Position numbers and translations under genes: made by a program. 64,000 bases of DNA from the NCBI GenBank assembly GCA_001600455.1, contig BCKC01000001.1:1824441-1888440 (forward strand). Reading direction: 5' to 3'. A model generated the notes under the pieces. That model saw only the letters and a list, made by a program, of their open reading frames with translations, ran no database searches and was not told the DNA's origin. Positions 1 through 12,100 of the stretch are shown here, in pieces. Every line of letters starts with the position of its first letter. Within the stretch, counting starts at the first letter, position 1. The DNA comes from Endocalyx cinctus. Lineage: Eukaryota > Ascomycota > Sordariomycetes > Amphisphaeriales > Apiosporaceae.

Positions 1-569
1 GTGTATGGGGAACAAAGCCTCCCTAATGTGATACAAACCTATCATGGCATCTCCTGAACTATCATGTTTGAATTGTAATCTTCAAGAGAGGCCCGCAGAT
101 AAAACACGTATATTGAATTGCTTGGATCCAAGAACAGCTTACACTAGATCTGTAGTACCCATAAAAGCATATACGTTACATAGCTGTTAGGCAACAATAT
201 ATAATCGGCAGGGGATCAGAATAGCATATGAGAACATAAACAAGAGGATGAGTGTATGGCCAGAAGTCGGGTACGATATCATTCAGTAATCATTATTTTT
301 CCCCTCCGTTTATTTATTAGGCTGAAGGCAACCGACGGAAGCCCTTTCCCAAAAACATCTATTTCATCCAGCTGTTCTATCGAGTGAAAATGGTAAGACG
401 AGTGCCACATCGACCACATCAAAAGAACAACCATCCCATGCAAAAGACAAAACAAAAAAACTCCGTATACGCTGTGCTCTTCTTGGTTTTCCGAGTTCCA
501 GACCCGGGAGGTCGACAATGCTTGTTGAGATAGGAAAATAGAAATCAACCCAGATAGGCAAGAGGAAAA
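1..569. other. Downstream flank of MSO1-like gene, no gene seen
   Basis: AT-rich sequence below the stop codon of the MSO1-like gene. Reading frames here are short and lack recognisable domains, so I treat it as 3' untranslated and intergenic DNA. Confidence 0.6.
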
Positions 570-1421
570 TCACCTCATCCTTGGGCCGCTAGGTAAACCC
601 CCGGGTCGTCTCCCCGCCCTGCCTCCACCTCCGCCTCCGCCTCCAGAAGAGCCGTATTCAGATTCGTTGCTAGCCCAAGGAGAGTTCGATGCCATAAAGG
701 GTCTGTCGTTTCCTCCTCCCCTCCCAGAACCACCGTCGTACATCCCTCCGGGCGCAAACCTATCCTCGTAATCTCCCGATCCTCCTCCACCACTACCACC
801 ACCACTGTAGTTATTCTGGCCTCGAGAGCCCGAAGGAGGGGGGTTGAACGGTCCAGACCCGGCCGGGCTCGCCGTCCTAGAGCCGCCGAAGAGTCTCTGC
901 TTCAGCCGATCCTGGGCGGAGCCGCCCGCGGGGGTGCTGCCCGCCTGATAGCTGCCCGCGCGCTGGCTCGGGAGCGGTCTCGCCTGGACGTCTTCTCTCG
1001 TTTGCTGCTGTGCCATCGCGCCGCTGGGGTCCGAGTTGCGGTAGTCGTGGTTTCGCATCGGCGGCGGGTTACCCCTGCCTCTCCTCAGGCTCTGCGTGTC
1101 CTGCGGCTGGGATACCGGGTTATTGTCCCACAGGGAGCTGAGGCCACCGCCCTGGGGCTGGCTCGCGAGCCCGCCATAGCGCGAGCCCACCTGCGACGAC
1201 GGCTGGGCGTAGACGGCGGCGACGGGCGGCGGCGCCTTTGGGTCGGGCGGTAGCCAGCCGGGGAACGGTCGTCCTTTCTCGGTGTAGTAGGAGCGGAGCA
1301 CGCGACATACGTGGGTGTCGTCTTCGGTATCGCCGTCGTTTTCGCCGCTTAGAAACGTCCGTTGTAGGTTGGTGATCCTCGACGTCGTCGTGCTAACGAT
1401 ATTACTATACCAAGCCGACAT
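570..1421 (-). CDS. MSO1: Mso1-like Sec1-binding exocytosis protein
   Basis: A 283-aa single-exon protein. The first ~60 residues match my memory of the Sec1-binding region of Mso1: an amphipathic start (SAWYSNIVSTTTSRI), a GDTEDDTHVCRVLRSYY core and GRPFPGWLPPDPKAP. In yeast Mso1 binds the SM protein Sec1 and membranes, and supports SNARE assembly in exocytosis at the bud tip. The rest of the protein is disordered: Pro/Gln-rich, then a glycine-rich C-terminus with runs of four to nine Gly and Arg-Gly motifs from about residue 185. A short SSLWDNN-type motif sits near residue 95. The ATG at 1421 is the first in frame and starts the conserved block. The Gly-rich tail is low-complexity, so homology rests on the N-terminus. 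MAK16 lies upstream on the same strand. Confidence 0.75.
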   Translation of the reverse strand: MSAWYSNIVSTTTSRITNLQRTFLSGENDGDTEDDTHVCRVLRSYYTEKGRPFPGWLPPDPKAPPPVAAVYAQPSSQVGSRYGGLASQPQGGGLSSLWDNNPVSQPQDTQSLRRGRGNPPPMRNHDYRNSDPSGAMAQQQTREDVQARPLPSQRAGSYQAGSTPAGGSAQDRLKQRLFGGSRTASPAGSGPFNPPPSGSRGQNNYSGGGSGGGGSGDYEDRFAPGGMYDGGSGRGGGNDRPFMASNSPWASNESEYGSSGGGGGGGGRAGRRPGGLPSGPRMR

Positions 1422-1992
1422 GATGGTGTCGTAGGATTTTAGAGTTAAGGATAGGTGATGATATGATAGATTGATACTTCTTGGGAAGTCAGAGATGTAG
1501 GTACCCGAAGTAAATAGAGAAAAATAAGGAAATACAGTATTGAAATTCCTTGTTTGGCAGATTGTTTCAGATGTACGGTGGGTAATTGGGATAAATTAAG
1601 CTAGGATATAGCGTTGTTGATTCTATCTAATCTGTAGCGTAGGTGTGTGATTTTACTCAAGTACTTAAGTATCCATGGATGGTGGGGTCAAGGGGAACGC
1701 CCCGCCACTAATTATGCACCTAAATATACAGATGCATAGTTTGCACATAATATTTTATACCAGCTACAAACCCCTATACAAAGTAACAGTTAGATTATCC
1801 CATACTTGAATCATCATTCTGTTCACTATTTACCAGAAGATCGCATCTAATTTTAGTCATTGATGAGTAGATTGACAAAAAATTCATCTGAGCAATTAAC
1901 ATTGAAGTAGAAGTACCAATTATTGAGGGGGTATATCGTAATACAAAGGCGCAGGAACGGGACGCTGATCCAGTTCAAAATGAGTGGATCCT
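1422..1992. other. Intergenic region between MSO1-like and MAK16
   Basis: 571 bp that must hold the promoter of the MSO1-like gene and the 3' end of MAK16, both on the minus strand. It is AT-rich. No specific element was identified. Confidence 0.5.
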
Positions 1993-3036
1993 CTAAAACT
2001 CGAGTGTCTCTTTTTGCGGCGTATATTCGACTTCCTCCTCGTATACTCCTTTGCCTGGTCTCCTCTTCTTCGGTTGTTTGCGAATAGCTTTCCCTCTCTT
2101 TCTCTTGTCACCGGCTTTGGTCGATTTCTTGCTCGCCGGCTCCTCATCACTCTCTTCATCTTCTTCATCCTCTTTATCTGACTCTTCACTGCCAAGCCAA
2201 TCTTCAATATCATCCAGATCATCCTCGTCTTCACTCTCTTCAAAGTCGCTGAGGTACTCAACTTGACCATCTTCCTCCTCCTCTTCTTGCTCGTATTCTA
2301 CTTCTTCCTCATACTCTTCTTCAATACCGCGATCCAAGTCTTTGTCTCGGTGCCCTTCACCTTCTTTTTCCATCGCGTTCAACACCTTCTTCCATATTGT
2401 TTCGCTCACGTTGAGAGGTTGGTCTCCGTAAGCTCCTTGTCGAAGTCTCTGGACAAGCTCTAGCTCGATTGTTCGCTCCAGTTTGGCCGCAGCCTCGGCT
2501 TTTCGTTCCCGAGTCGCTTCTCGTCGTCTTACTTTAGGTGCAAGTTTGGCCACGACTTTCTCGCCCACTATAACATTTTGGTTAGTCAACTCATCGAAGA
2601 TTTCGTGTTATGTGTATATGACGAAAAACTTACGACGCTCATCTTCGGCAGTCAAACGTCGCATCCGTGCAGCAATCTGGGTAAGTCTAGTAAGCCTTTG
2701 CTTGGCTTTGTGAACTAGAAATTTAGGCCAGTAGATCAAATGCTCGTCGAGCTGTTTCAAGGCAGTGGCGTAGTTCTGCGACAACTTGATTTTCTGCCAT
2801 AGTTTGGATGGCATATGAGCCCTTTCGATAGTTTTCATGTAGAGGTATAGAGTTCCTTTTATAGGATCAGCTCTCACTGTGGCATATCTCGAATTGGCCA
2901 AAGGACAGCTCTGTCTGTTGCAAAGACCCGTGACATTGTATTCGTTTCGACAAAATGTCTTGTCTTTGGTAGTCTTCAATTTAAAGCTACAGAATTGGTG
3001 ATTGATAATTTGGAAAAGAATATCGTCCGAAGACAT
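1993..3036 (-). CDS. MAK16: Mak16, 60S ribosomal subunit biogenesis factor
   Basis: Two exons, 3036..2634 and 2567..1993, encode 325 aa. The 66-bp intron has a GTAAGT donor, a TGACTAAC branch site and a TATAG acceptor; joining gives ..EDERRLGEKV.. in frame. Mak16 is an essential nucleolar factor of early pre-60S particles. The N-terminal Mak16/L28e-like domain is clear: [17 protein letters not shown], then cysteines in [22 protein letters not shown] that suit the family's metal-binding pattern, then [14 protein letters not shown]. The second exon carries the Mak16 C-terminal region, followed by a long Glu/Asp-rich stretch and a basic KR-rich tail typical of nucleolar assembly factors. Length is near the family norm of about 300. 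It is divergent to MSS1. Confidence 0.96.
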
Positions 3037-3597
3037 GATGAATTATTTTGATTAGTTAAGGATATGTATTTCCCCTCGATGACTTGGGTTCAGCATTAAG
3101 AAGAAGAAAAAGACTTCAAAGTTAGAGAGCTTGGAGGGGCCCATTCTAGCTGCATAGACTTTTTTTTTTTTTTTTTTTTCTCCTGCTTTTCCAATTCTGC
3201 CGTACTAGGCGGTGAGAATGATAACATATTAGTGTATTGAATTAATGTATATCATAAGTGGATATAGACTATCTGATACGGGTTAATGCATATTATGGTT
3301 GATTAATGAATTCAATTGAGTTAATGAGGCAACAAGCGCTATAATTAAGCATTTGGGCAGTTAATTGATCTGATAGGTGAAGAATTTATAGTTGTTCTAT
3401 ATATACATACATCCGACTTAAATATTTGTGACCCTTACTTTTTCAGCTTATATGCTTTTTGATGACCTCGTGCTTACAGGTACCAACACGTATTTCATCA
3501 TATTTTTATATTCTTCCGCCGAAACGGATATCTTATTTAGCAGCCTACTGTTTCCTGCGTGAATCGTCTATCTAAGCTGAAGGAGGAGCATTGGCTC
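3037..3597. promoter_or_regulatory. Divergent promoter region MAK16 / MSS1
   Basis: 561 bp between two divergent start codons, so it must contain both promoters. A run of 20 T (3160-3179) lies about 125 bp upstream of MAK16. The remainder is AT-rich and I see no recognisable factor site. Confidence 0.5.
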
Positions 3598-5479
3598 ATG
3601 TATCGGACTGTTAGAGCAACTGGGCGTGTGGTCACTCGTCAGATTTTGTCTCACCAGGTTTTCACAGCCCAAACTGGCCTTCTAATTCGAGCACTCTGTC
3701 CACGCCGTAGAACAACCTTCGTTGTAAATCCTTATAGGTCCTTCTCGCATGACAAATTGCCCCAATATAGAACATCCTTTGAACCAATTGACGATACCAT
3801 TTATGCCTTGTCGACTGCACACGGAAAGGCGGGCATTGCCATTGTGCGAGTATCGGGTCCTTCATGCCAACAAGTAAGAGTACCTTGACGTAACCGAAAC
3901 TTCACTTTGAACTAACAAAACATCCGAGATCTACAATGGTCTGTGTCCCAACACTGCACTCCCTAAGCCGCGTTACGCCACCCTGAGGAATTTATACCAT
4001 CCGGAGTCATGTGGGTCCGATATTCTTGATGCGTCAGCTCTAGTATTGTACTTTCCGGGGCCTAGAACCGTTACGGGAGATGATGTGCTGGAGCTACACG
4101 TGCATGGCGGGAGCGCCACCGTGAAGGCTGTTTTATCAGCGATACCTAAATGTGTTAGTAGAGAGCATGTCCGATATGCCGAGCCCGGCGAGTTCACAAA
4201 GCGGGCTTTCCTTAATAATCGGCTCGATTTAGCTCAAGTTGAGGCCTTGAGCGAGACGTTATCGGCCGAAACGGAGCAGCAGCGTCGTGCAGCGGTGCGT
4301 GCTAGTTCAGGCTCGCTAGGGCGCACATATGAAGGATGGCGCCAGATGCTCCTAGCAGCTCGTGCTGAGATGGAGGCTCTCATAGATTTCTCCGAAGATC
4401 AGCACTTTGACGAATCCCCCGTATCACTTGTAGATAATGTTACTAGCCAAGTGGATGCTATTCTCAGAAGCATACTCATGCACGAGATGGCTAGTGAAAG
4501 GCATGAACTTCTCAGGAATGGCATCAAAATCTCCCTTCTTGGACCTCCAAATGTGGGTAAAAGCTCGTTGATGAACCAGATCGTGGGAAGAGAGGCTTCT
4601 ATTGTCTCAGGCGAGTCTGGAACTACTCGAGACATCGTTGAAGCTACCCTTGATATTCGTGGTTTCCTGTGCACATTTGCCGACACCGCAGGATTTAGAA
4701 CAGCCGTCCAAGATCCCGATTTAGACCCAAGTACGGGAAGCCAGGAGAAGATCGGCATTGTAGAAGAAGAGGGTATCCGCCGAGCCAAGATTAGGGCTGA
4801 AGAATCTGATGTCATCCTCGTCCTTGCTTCGGTGGAGCAGGATGCCTCCGGAAGCCACACAATTCGTTTCGACTCAGAGACCCTGAAACTGGCGGCTGAC
4901 TGCCCCCAGCGACTGGTAGTGATCAACAAGAGGGATGCCGCGTCTGACGACGAACTTCGGATTCTTGTTGATGACTTCAAAGACAGTGTCTTGAGTAAAA
5001 TCCCTGGCCTTGAAACATGCCGTCTCCTACTCATATCTTGCAAGGCGGCCCAGGATCAGAGTTCTGGCCCCCTCGATCTCGGTGGGATTCGTCAGGTGGT
5101 AGATCAGCTCGCGTCGTCGTTCGAATCTATGACATCCCTACCGCCAGATTTGCAAGATTTACATGGCGTAACCGAGCGACAAAGGCAGCTTCTCGTGCAA
5201 TGCCGGGACCACCTCCAATGCTATCTTGATAGCGTCCGAAAAAATGCTGATGAAGTCCCGGAGTTAAATTGTCACGACGACCCTAATCCTGACGCAGACA
5301 TTACGATTATAGCAGAGCATCTCCGCCATGCCGCTAATTGCCTCGGGCGTATCACTGGTCGTGGCCAAGCCGGCGATGTCGAAGAGATCCTCGGTGTCAT
5401 TTTTGAGAAGTAAGTTCAAATCATATCTGCGAGACTTCAGTGCTAATGAAATTGAGTCAGATTTTGTGTGGGTAAATGA
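3598..5479 (+). CDS. MSS1: Mss1/MnmE, mitochondrial tRNA modification GTPase
   Basis: Three exons, 3598..3873, 3929..5409 and 5461..5479, encode 591 aa. Introns are 55 bp (GTAAGA...ACTAAC...GAG) and 51 bp (GTAAGT...GCTAATG...CAG). MnmE/Mss1 works with Mto1 (MnmG) to modify the wobble uridine of mitochondrial tRNAs. After an Arg-rich presequence comes the N-terminal folate-binding domain (DDTIYALSTAHGKAGIAIVRVSG, LHVHGG, RYAEPGEFTKRAFLNNRLDL). The inserted G domain has GPPNVGKSS near residue 297, DTAGF and NKRD. The 19-nt third exon supplies the end FCVGK, matching the family's conserved C(I/L/V)GK terminus. Without that splice the frame stops two codons early and loses the cysteine. The ATG at 3598 was chosen because the upstream frame opens only with a non-ATG codon. 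Confidence 0.96.
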
Positions 5480-5927
5480 AGAATGAATCAAATTACTAGA
5501 TATTACGAGTATATACTCCGTTCCACTGTAGAAAGAAGGTCCCAAATCCCTCCCGATAATGTGTAATCCATATGCATCGTTTCCGTCGTCTAATGTCTAG
5601 CCCAAAAATTCTGATAATACAAATGACGAGAATAATAATAATACATGGCGCATCCGTGAAATCCGTGAGGTCCGGCGTTGGCCCAATTTTATCTATAAGG
5701 TATGATATGCTGATAGTAACCCCCTCCACATGAAAGAAAATGAGGAGAAGAAAAGAAAAAAAAGAAAAAGGAAGAAAGGGAAGATGAAGTTTTCGTCAAG
5801 TTTCCAAAATCGTACACTCTATGCAAATGCTGGAATGAATCGCTGTGCGCCAATGCTATGCTCAGACAAAGGGAATCGAAGTGTCAAATAGATGTTGATA
5901 CAAGTGATGCTCCAGGGGAGGAGGAGT
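5480..5927. other. Convergent 3' region after MSS1
   Basis: 448 bp between the stop codons of MSS1 and the repeat-peptide gene. It contains a purine-rich AGGAGAAGAAAAGAAAA-type tract near 5735-5790. No gene is visible. Confidence 0.5.
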
Positions 5928-6113
5928 TTAGTTGTAACCGCTTCGTCCCTTGTCACCGTCTTCGTCATTGTCGTCCTTGTTGTAACCCGAGCGGCCAAAG
6001 CAGCGCTTGTCGTCCTCGTCGTCACCATCTTTGTTGTAGCCTGATCGGCCGAAGCTTCTCTTGTCGTCTTCAGAATCGCCGTCCTTGTTGTATCCACTGC
6101 GGCCATAAGCCAT
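5928..6113 (-). CDS. Small acidic repeat protein with Lys-Arg spacers
   Basis: I do not recognise the family. From the ATG at 6113 the frame encodes 61 aa built of three and a half tandem units: GRSGYNKDGDSEDDKR-SF, the same with DD and CF, a degenerate unit with NKDDNDEDGDKG, and a final GRSGYN. The four units differ mostly at synonymous positions (Ser as AGT, TCA, TCG and AGC; Gly as GGA, GGC, GGT), so this frame has been under protein-level selection. KR after each acidic spacer resembles kexin-processed fungal repeat peptides, while the Asp-rich NKDGD core resembles calcium loops. No signal peptide is seen in this frame. The ATG has an ideal context (CACCATGG) and lies four bases after a pyrimidine-rich tract ending CCTAG, which looks like a 3' splice site. 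An in-frame ATG at 6149 would add 12 residues. Confidence 0.55.
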   Translation of the reverse strand: MAYGRSGYNKDGDSEDDKRSFGRSGYNKDGDDEDDKRCFGRSGYNKDDNDEDGDKGRSGYN

Positions 6114-6149
6114 GGTGCTAGGGCAAGAAGAGAGAGTGAAAGCGGCCAT

Positions 6150-9100
6150 TTCGATGATGATAGTGATGTTTGATGTGATGATATAGTTTTGAAGGAAAGA
6201 AGTTATGAAGAAACCGTTGTTGGTGTGATAGTTGGTGATATATGAGTTGAATGTGGTTGGTATTGGATGTGTAAGAGAGACTTGGAGGAGGGTATATTAG
6301 TGTTATTATAATATTGTACACTGTTGATGTGATAGAACTGATGATGTTGTTGTTGATGATGATGATATGAAAATGGATTCAGGAACCGAGAGGAGCTTCT
6401 GCCTTATATAGGTATCTGGACACTATAGAATGATGACCTTGTCCATGACGGAGAACCATGATCTTACCCGTGCGGATCCCAAAGTGACGGGTCCATCTAG
6501 GGAAGGGGTCCCTTGTCGAGTATCCAAACTGCCGGACGAGATACGTCTATTGGAAGTAAGAAATCATGACCCTGGCGTTGCTGCGGCTCGCCCATACACC
6601 ACCAGCCTCGAGGGCCAAGCACCAGGTATCCTACTTGGAAGGATTCTACCGAGAAAAAAAAATAACGGTTAAGCCTCGTTCTGTGGCCACATATTTTAGG
6701 AGGGGGGGTTTGTGTATGAGTCGAAGGCATGGGGTCTTTCTTGCACATGGCAACGTCGTACCCACGGTCAGAAAAATAGTTTCCAAACAAAGAACATTAC
6801 ACTACACATGGTTGTATTGGAAAAGAAAATTTAGAATATACCATTTTAATCATCATGCGCCTGTGTATACGGCCATGTGGTTACATTACATTTTAAATGG
6901 ACAAGCGGTATTACCGAATTGGGAAAAGGGGATAAAATGGAGGGATGCTGCTGACTGTCATTGTCTCTGGTGTTTTTTTTTTCGTTTTTATCATGTTGTT
7001 CTTCTCTCTCTTCTCTCTCTTCTCTCTCATGATGCGGATATGTTAAGAAACGAGACAAGAGGGAAGAAAAATTAGAAATAGGAAATAATAAAATTTTAGT
7101 GCTGATTAACTAAGAATGCAGTATGCAGTAAGGTAGGCAGGTAGGTATTGTACACCACATCCATTAATTAGGTACATTAGGTATAGAAGATCAAGGGAAG
7201 GCATGGCTTACAGGGGGTTATCCCTGTCAGTACTATTTTGGGGGCGAAGAGTACATTAGTGTATTACATACTCCGTCCGTAGTACGTCTATAAACACTAA
7301 AGTGGGTTAAAACACGTTTCCCACAGCGTAGGTAAGGCCACTAACTTGTTCAGCCGGTACGTTTATTGGTTCACAGACGATGCAGAGGGGGATCCATAAG
7401 GCTGCATTGCCATTCACACGCCCAAGTCTCAGTCTCAGGTACGAGAAAGATGGAATCAACTCGTACAAGAGACTTTAGAATAAAATATAGTATAGCCTAC
7501 TATGTATATGACTCAAAAACTTCAGGGTCTACTGTATAATATAATTGGTTATATATACATAGAGAGGAAAATAGTATTCTAAGGTCCTCTTAATGTAGAA
7601 ACCACCCCCCCTCCTCTGAGTATCTCTCCCAAGACTAACTCTTCTTGTATATGTCCACTATATGTATATGTCCACGGGTATCCAGGTAGGTAGGTATGTA
7701 TATGAAATGAGTAATAATCATGAGTTGTTTATTAAATTTGAAAACAATAAAACCCTCTCAGGATGATTTAGTACCATTATAGATGATGGTATATAATACC
7801 TGGCATATATATACATAGCAAGTACTTAACAACTATATAAATATCATCTTAGCAGTTCGAGTATCTGCCTTGTCTAACAATACCTGTGCAGTATCCATGG
7901 ACAATTGCTAATTAAGTAATCATAGTGTAGTATAATCTCCACTGATCCCCACTAACTACGACGTATAACTGACCCTATAATCTGGTAATAATCTAGTAGA
8001 CTGCTAGGCTGCTAGGATAATGTAACCTGGAAGGCCTGGCACTGTAATGTACTTCTACAATAACCAGGAAACACGAGACAGGGTACCTTGTAATGTTCAT
8101 CGATATACCACCAATCAACCTCCTTACCTTTTATAAATTCTCCTTGAATAATTCAGCTTTTTTTATTGTTTATATTTAAAACTACATTTTTAACCAATCG
8201 CAATTAGGAAAATAACTTTCCCCCAAGGCACCGTTAATCACTAACTGGCCAGTAGCAAGACCTCTTTTTGGAGACCCAATTTTTGGGGGCATTGGTTATT
8301 GCCACCATACTACGGTATATTTTGTTTGCATCATGGAAAATTCCCAGATTGGCTTATGTTTCGTTTCGTTTTTTTTTTTAACTCCCCCACGCCCCTCCCC
8401 TTCAATGTTTGGTTACATACATACATACGACAATAGTACATCACTGTTTTTGTGTGTTATAGTTACATGCTGTAGTACTGTACACCGGTATACTACTCAT
8501 TATGACAAGCCTTTTGCATATTACTTTCGCATGGCATTACATTATATGCAGTCGCACTGCAAGGCACCACATAACGTGGCAGAAAAAAAAGTTTTTTTTT
8601 TTCTCATGTATCTTCCAATTTTATCTTTTTTTTTCTCCCCCTATGCGGTTTATATCTTATGCTGTTGCATGTTCGCTAACTATGATGGGAAATTCGTCTC
8701 TTGGAGCGGATGCTTACATACGCGGGCAATGCCGAAATTGAGGAGACTACGGAGTATACCAAGTATGAATCATAGCTACCTCAGATATTCATTTCCGCTA
8801 TATCATCATGTGCAGAAACGATATTATTTCTGACCTTACGTTGTATACTACCTTTATTTTGTATTATTATTATTTTTTTTTTTCCACTGCCGCCCTTGTA
8901 TACCTTAATAATCACATTCGCAGGACCTATTATTATACCCGTGGACATCGCCTACCATCCAATAATATAGAATTATCGCCGGAGCATACGTCGTAATGAC
9001 CTCAACTTGAAATACTTGGGGGTTTGTAGGTGACTCAGCAACGAACCGGTCCGCAACAAAAGGTACGTTATATCTCTGAGTAAAAGTTCTATATACCCCT

Positions 9101-12100
9101 TGAAGATCCACAAACCGGTTGGTTTACCGAACGTAAGGATAGTGTACCCGTTCTATACATAGTAATTACTCTACAACCAGTCCACTAGTTTGCTTGGTAT
9201 ATCCCGGTTTTCTTTTCTCCATTTTGCACCGCGCTGATGAATGCTAGTAGTATAATGATTTAGCTTAACTTAGCCTCGTTTCCCGTCCAAACGGGAACCT
9301 TTCAACGGCGTCGAACTTGGCGTTGCGCCAATTCAGTATAGTACTGCAGTATAGAGCCTCTTCTCACTACATACATGAAATGACATTGTATTACCACAAT
9401 AACACGACATAGTAGAATATAACCCTACCCTACACTAGTATACTCGCAAATCCTACGGTTAATTAAACCCCATGTTACAGCTTAATAAGAACAGACCCAG
9501 AACAGCCCCAGGAATGCGGACCTTGGCTGCGGGTTGTCGTGCGATTGCGATCTCCTCCCAGGTTAATCATCCCAAACCTTGTCATCTGAAATTTCGAACC
9601 ACTATTCCGACGAAATGAATTCTATATGCATTATTTCCGCAACTTCGATCATCACTACTAGTCTATGGATAGTATACACTACGTACTACGTATGCTACAC
9701 CACACCTCCTTTAGACCATGTTTTGTTTATATGAAAGAATACTACCCTATGCTATTAATTGACAGGCCTGCCACGCGCCATCATTTTCCAGGCTTCCGTG
9801 ATAGGATACCAATCCATTCAACGTCTCAAAGAAGTCAAGGGGTATGATACTTAGTGCTTATAATTTATCGGCCGTTCTTCTGTAAGCCCCGCTCGTCCGG
9901 TATGCTACACTATGGTAGACATATTACGCTACTGGGTATTTTTAGTCTCCCTGCCTCTCTCTGTCTCCTCTTTACTGCAGCTTTTTAAGTACACAAACCA
10001 ATAACTGAATAGTCATCAATTCACCTTAACACTGCCACAAGCAAGCGTCTTTTGTACATCGCATACATCCAAACTTTTTACCGCATCATCTCCAACTAAT
10101 TTTTTTTTTCTCTCTTCTTTTTTGTTTTTACTCTCACATAACCATATATCTTACTTACATATCACACCTGCATATTCGTTCTTTAATATTCTCGAAACCT
10201 ACTCTTTTAGTATTACACTCTGAGGTAAGAGACCCAAATATGGAAGTGTGACGGCAGGCAGAACCTGGGTTGTGCTCATCTAAGTTGTCCAAACTCCGAC
10301 TTTTCTAACCTAGCAGATTTTTTATACGCAAACTCGTAACCGCCGTCATGATTATCGACGACAAATTTGCAAGGTCAGTCGGCGTTGCCGTTTAAAGATG
10401 CTCAACCGCTAAGTCTTGCAAACAGGTAATGATAGACTACCTATGAATCAAAATACTTGGCGATTTATGACTCAGGTATACAATATTCTTCTTGCCCGGG
10501 ATATCAGGACATTAGGACATTATTTCCGACCGGTCAATGTTGAGTAATTACGACCCATGATGACACATTGGCCCAGGCGGACAGCGCCATTCCAGGGAAT
10601 TGAAACAAATTCTACTAGTTTTTTTTTTTTTTTCTTTTTCTTTTTTCTTCATAAAAAAAAAGAGAAAAAAAAAACCAAGACAGTTATTCTAGCCTCGCCC
10701 CATGCGTGCTTCTCTGAAGAAACCTATTTTGAATCATTATGATTAGGAGGAAGAAAAGGCGTTTTCTGACAGGTTTATTGATGTTGATCATCTGAAAATT
10801 TCTCTCTGCAATGCAACCGCCGGTATGCACATGCCTTAACTTGCAGGTATCCGAATACCCGATTTTGTGTCATTTATCGGACGTCTGAAACGTACGCCGA
10901 TCTTTTTAATTTCTTGGGTCCGTAACCGTGGGAGTGACATTTTTACTGCCTAGGGCTGAGTTACAATCCTATAGATGGTATGGGATCATGTTGTATCCCT
11001 TGACCTATGTAACCTTTCAAAGCCGGGGGCGACCAATCCCTAATTTCGCTACCAATACGCCAATTAAGTAGGGAGCCTGTTCAACGATGAACAGTAATAT
11101 AATTCTTCTATAAGATGAATGTACTTTGACAGCCTATGCACGCTTCTTCGTGTCCCTTCTCCGGCACTAGAATTACCCAATACGTTACGATACTCGTCTC
11201 CTTCCTGCGTATAACTACCTACTTAACTCAAGGAGCCGCTACCAGTTGATAGAAGCTTTAGACGGATCGCAAATAGTTCTTGCTATTGAAGTAAACAATG
11301 CTTATTAAATCTCAAAACTCGCTACATGGTACCCTTTAAGGAGAATGGATATCATAGGGCAGCATACGTCATTACGGTCTCCGCTAGCAACTTGGGGTTC
11401 AATGCAACTTAGTCCTGGTCGAGTTTCATTTAGCGAGAATTAAGATATATAGGTCAGGTCGCTCAGCTAGAACGACGGAAACAAGAGTAGCTTAGTATAC
11501 TCGGCTCTCGAGCTCCTATACGACGATAATAGGTATAACATTAATTGGCTATGGTCCAGGATCGACCCCGTATAGGCTCACCGTAAGGCATTATCCGGGC
11601 CGCCATCGAAGGAAGGCTTTGACGGTCAAGAGAGTATATGCCAATCCCACTGCATCATTTCCGATTCTATAACTTGACCTTTGGTGTGTTTCGTATCCTA
11701 TACTATAGGCAGACAAGCCACCACCAGTACCACCATCATGGTTGCTGGATCGGATGATGGGGGCCGAGGGAAAAAAAAAAAAAAAAGACGACTATGTCTA
11801 TTTTCTAAGAGAGAAAAAATTACTTGAAGAGCGGCTGAACTTTGTGTAACTGTGACCAGAACGGCTGACTAGTTATTTCGGGTGCGAGATGAAACCTAAA
11901 TGCGGTACACATTGCCTATTTTGACAAAACGCCCCTTTTGAGTAACGCCATTGCAATTGATTCCTTTATCCGACTGTCACTCCACGCCGTTCATATGCAG
12001 GTACGTTACAGAGTAATACGTGGAATATTGATGATGACGATGAAGAATATCGAAGTATTGTGCATATGCGACGTATATTGGCGTTACTAACTTAAGAGGC

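Noticed and set aside
5819..6149. An alternative frame over the repeat peptide that reads like a signal peptide (SLLALAPWLMAA) followed by Thr-rich repeats
   Set aside because: It has no ATG upstream in frame, and codon changes between repeat units are silent in the GRSGYN frame, not in this one. A leader in this frame cannot join the repeats without a shift.
6566..7075. 169-aa plus-strand frame in the gene desert
   Set aside because: Mixed composition without domain, ends in a CT-repeat, no ortholog-like motif, and overlaps AT-rich leader-like sequence.
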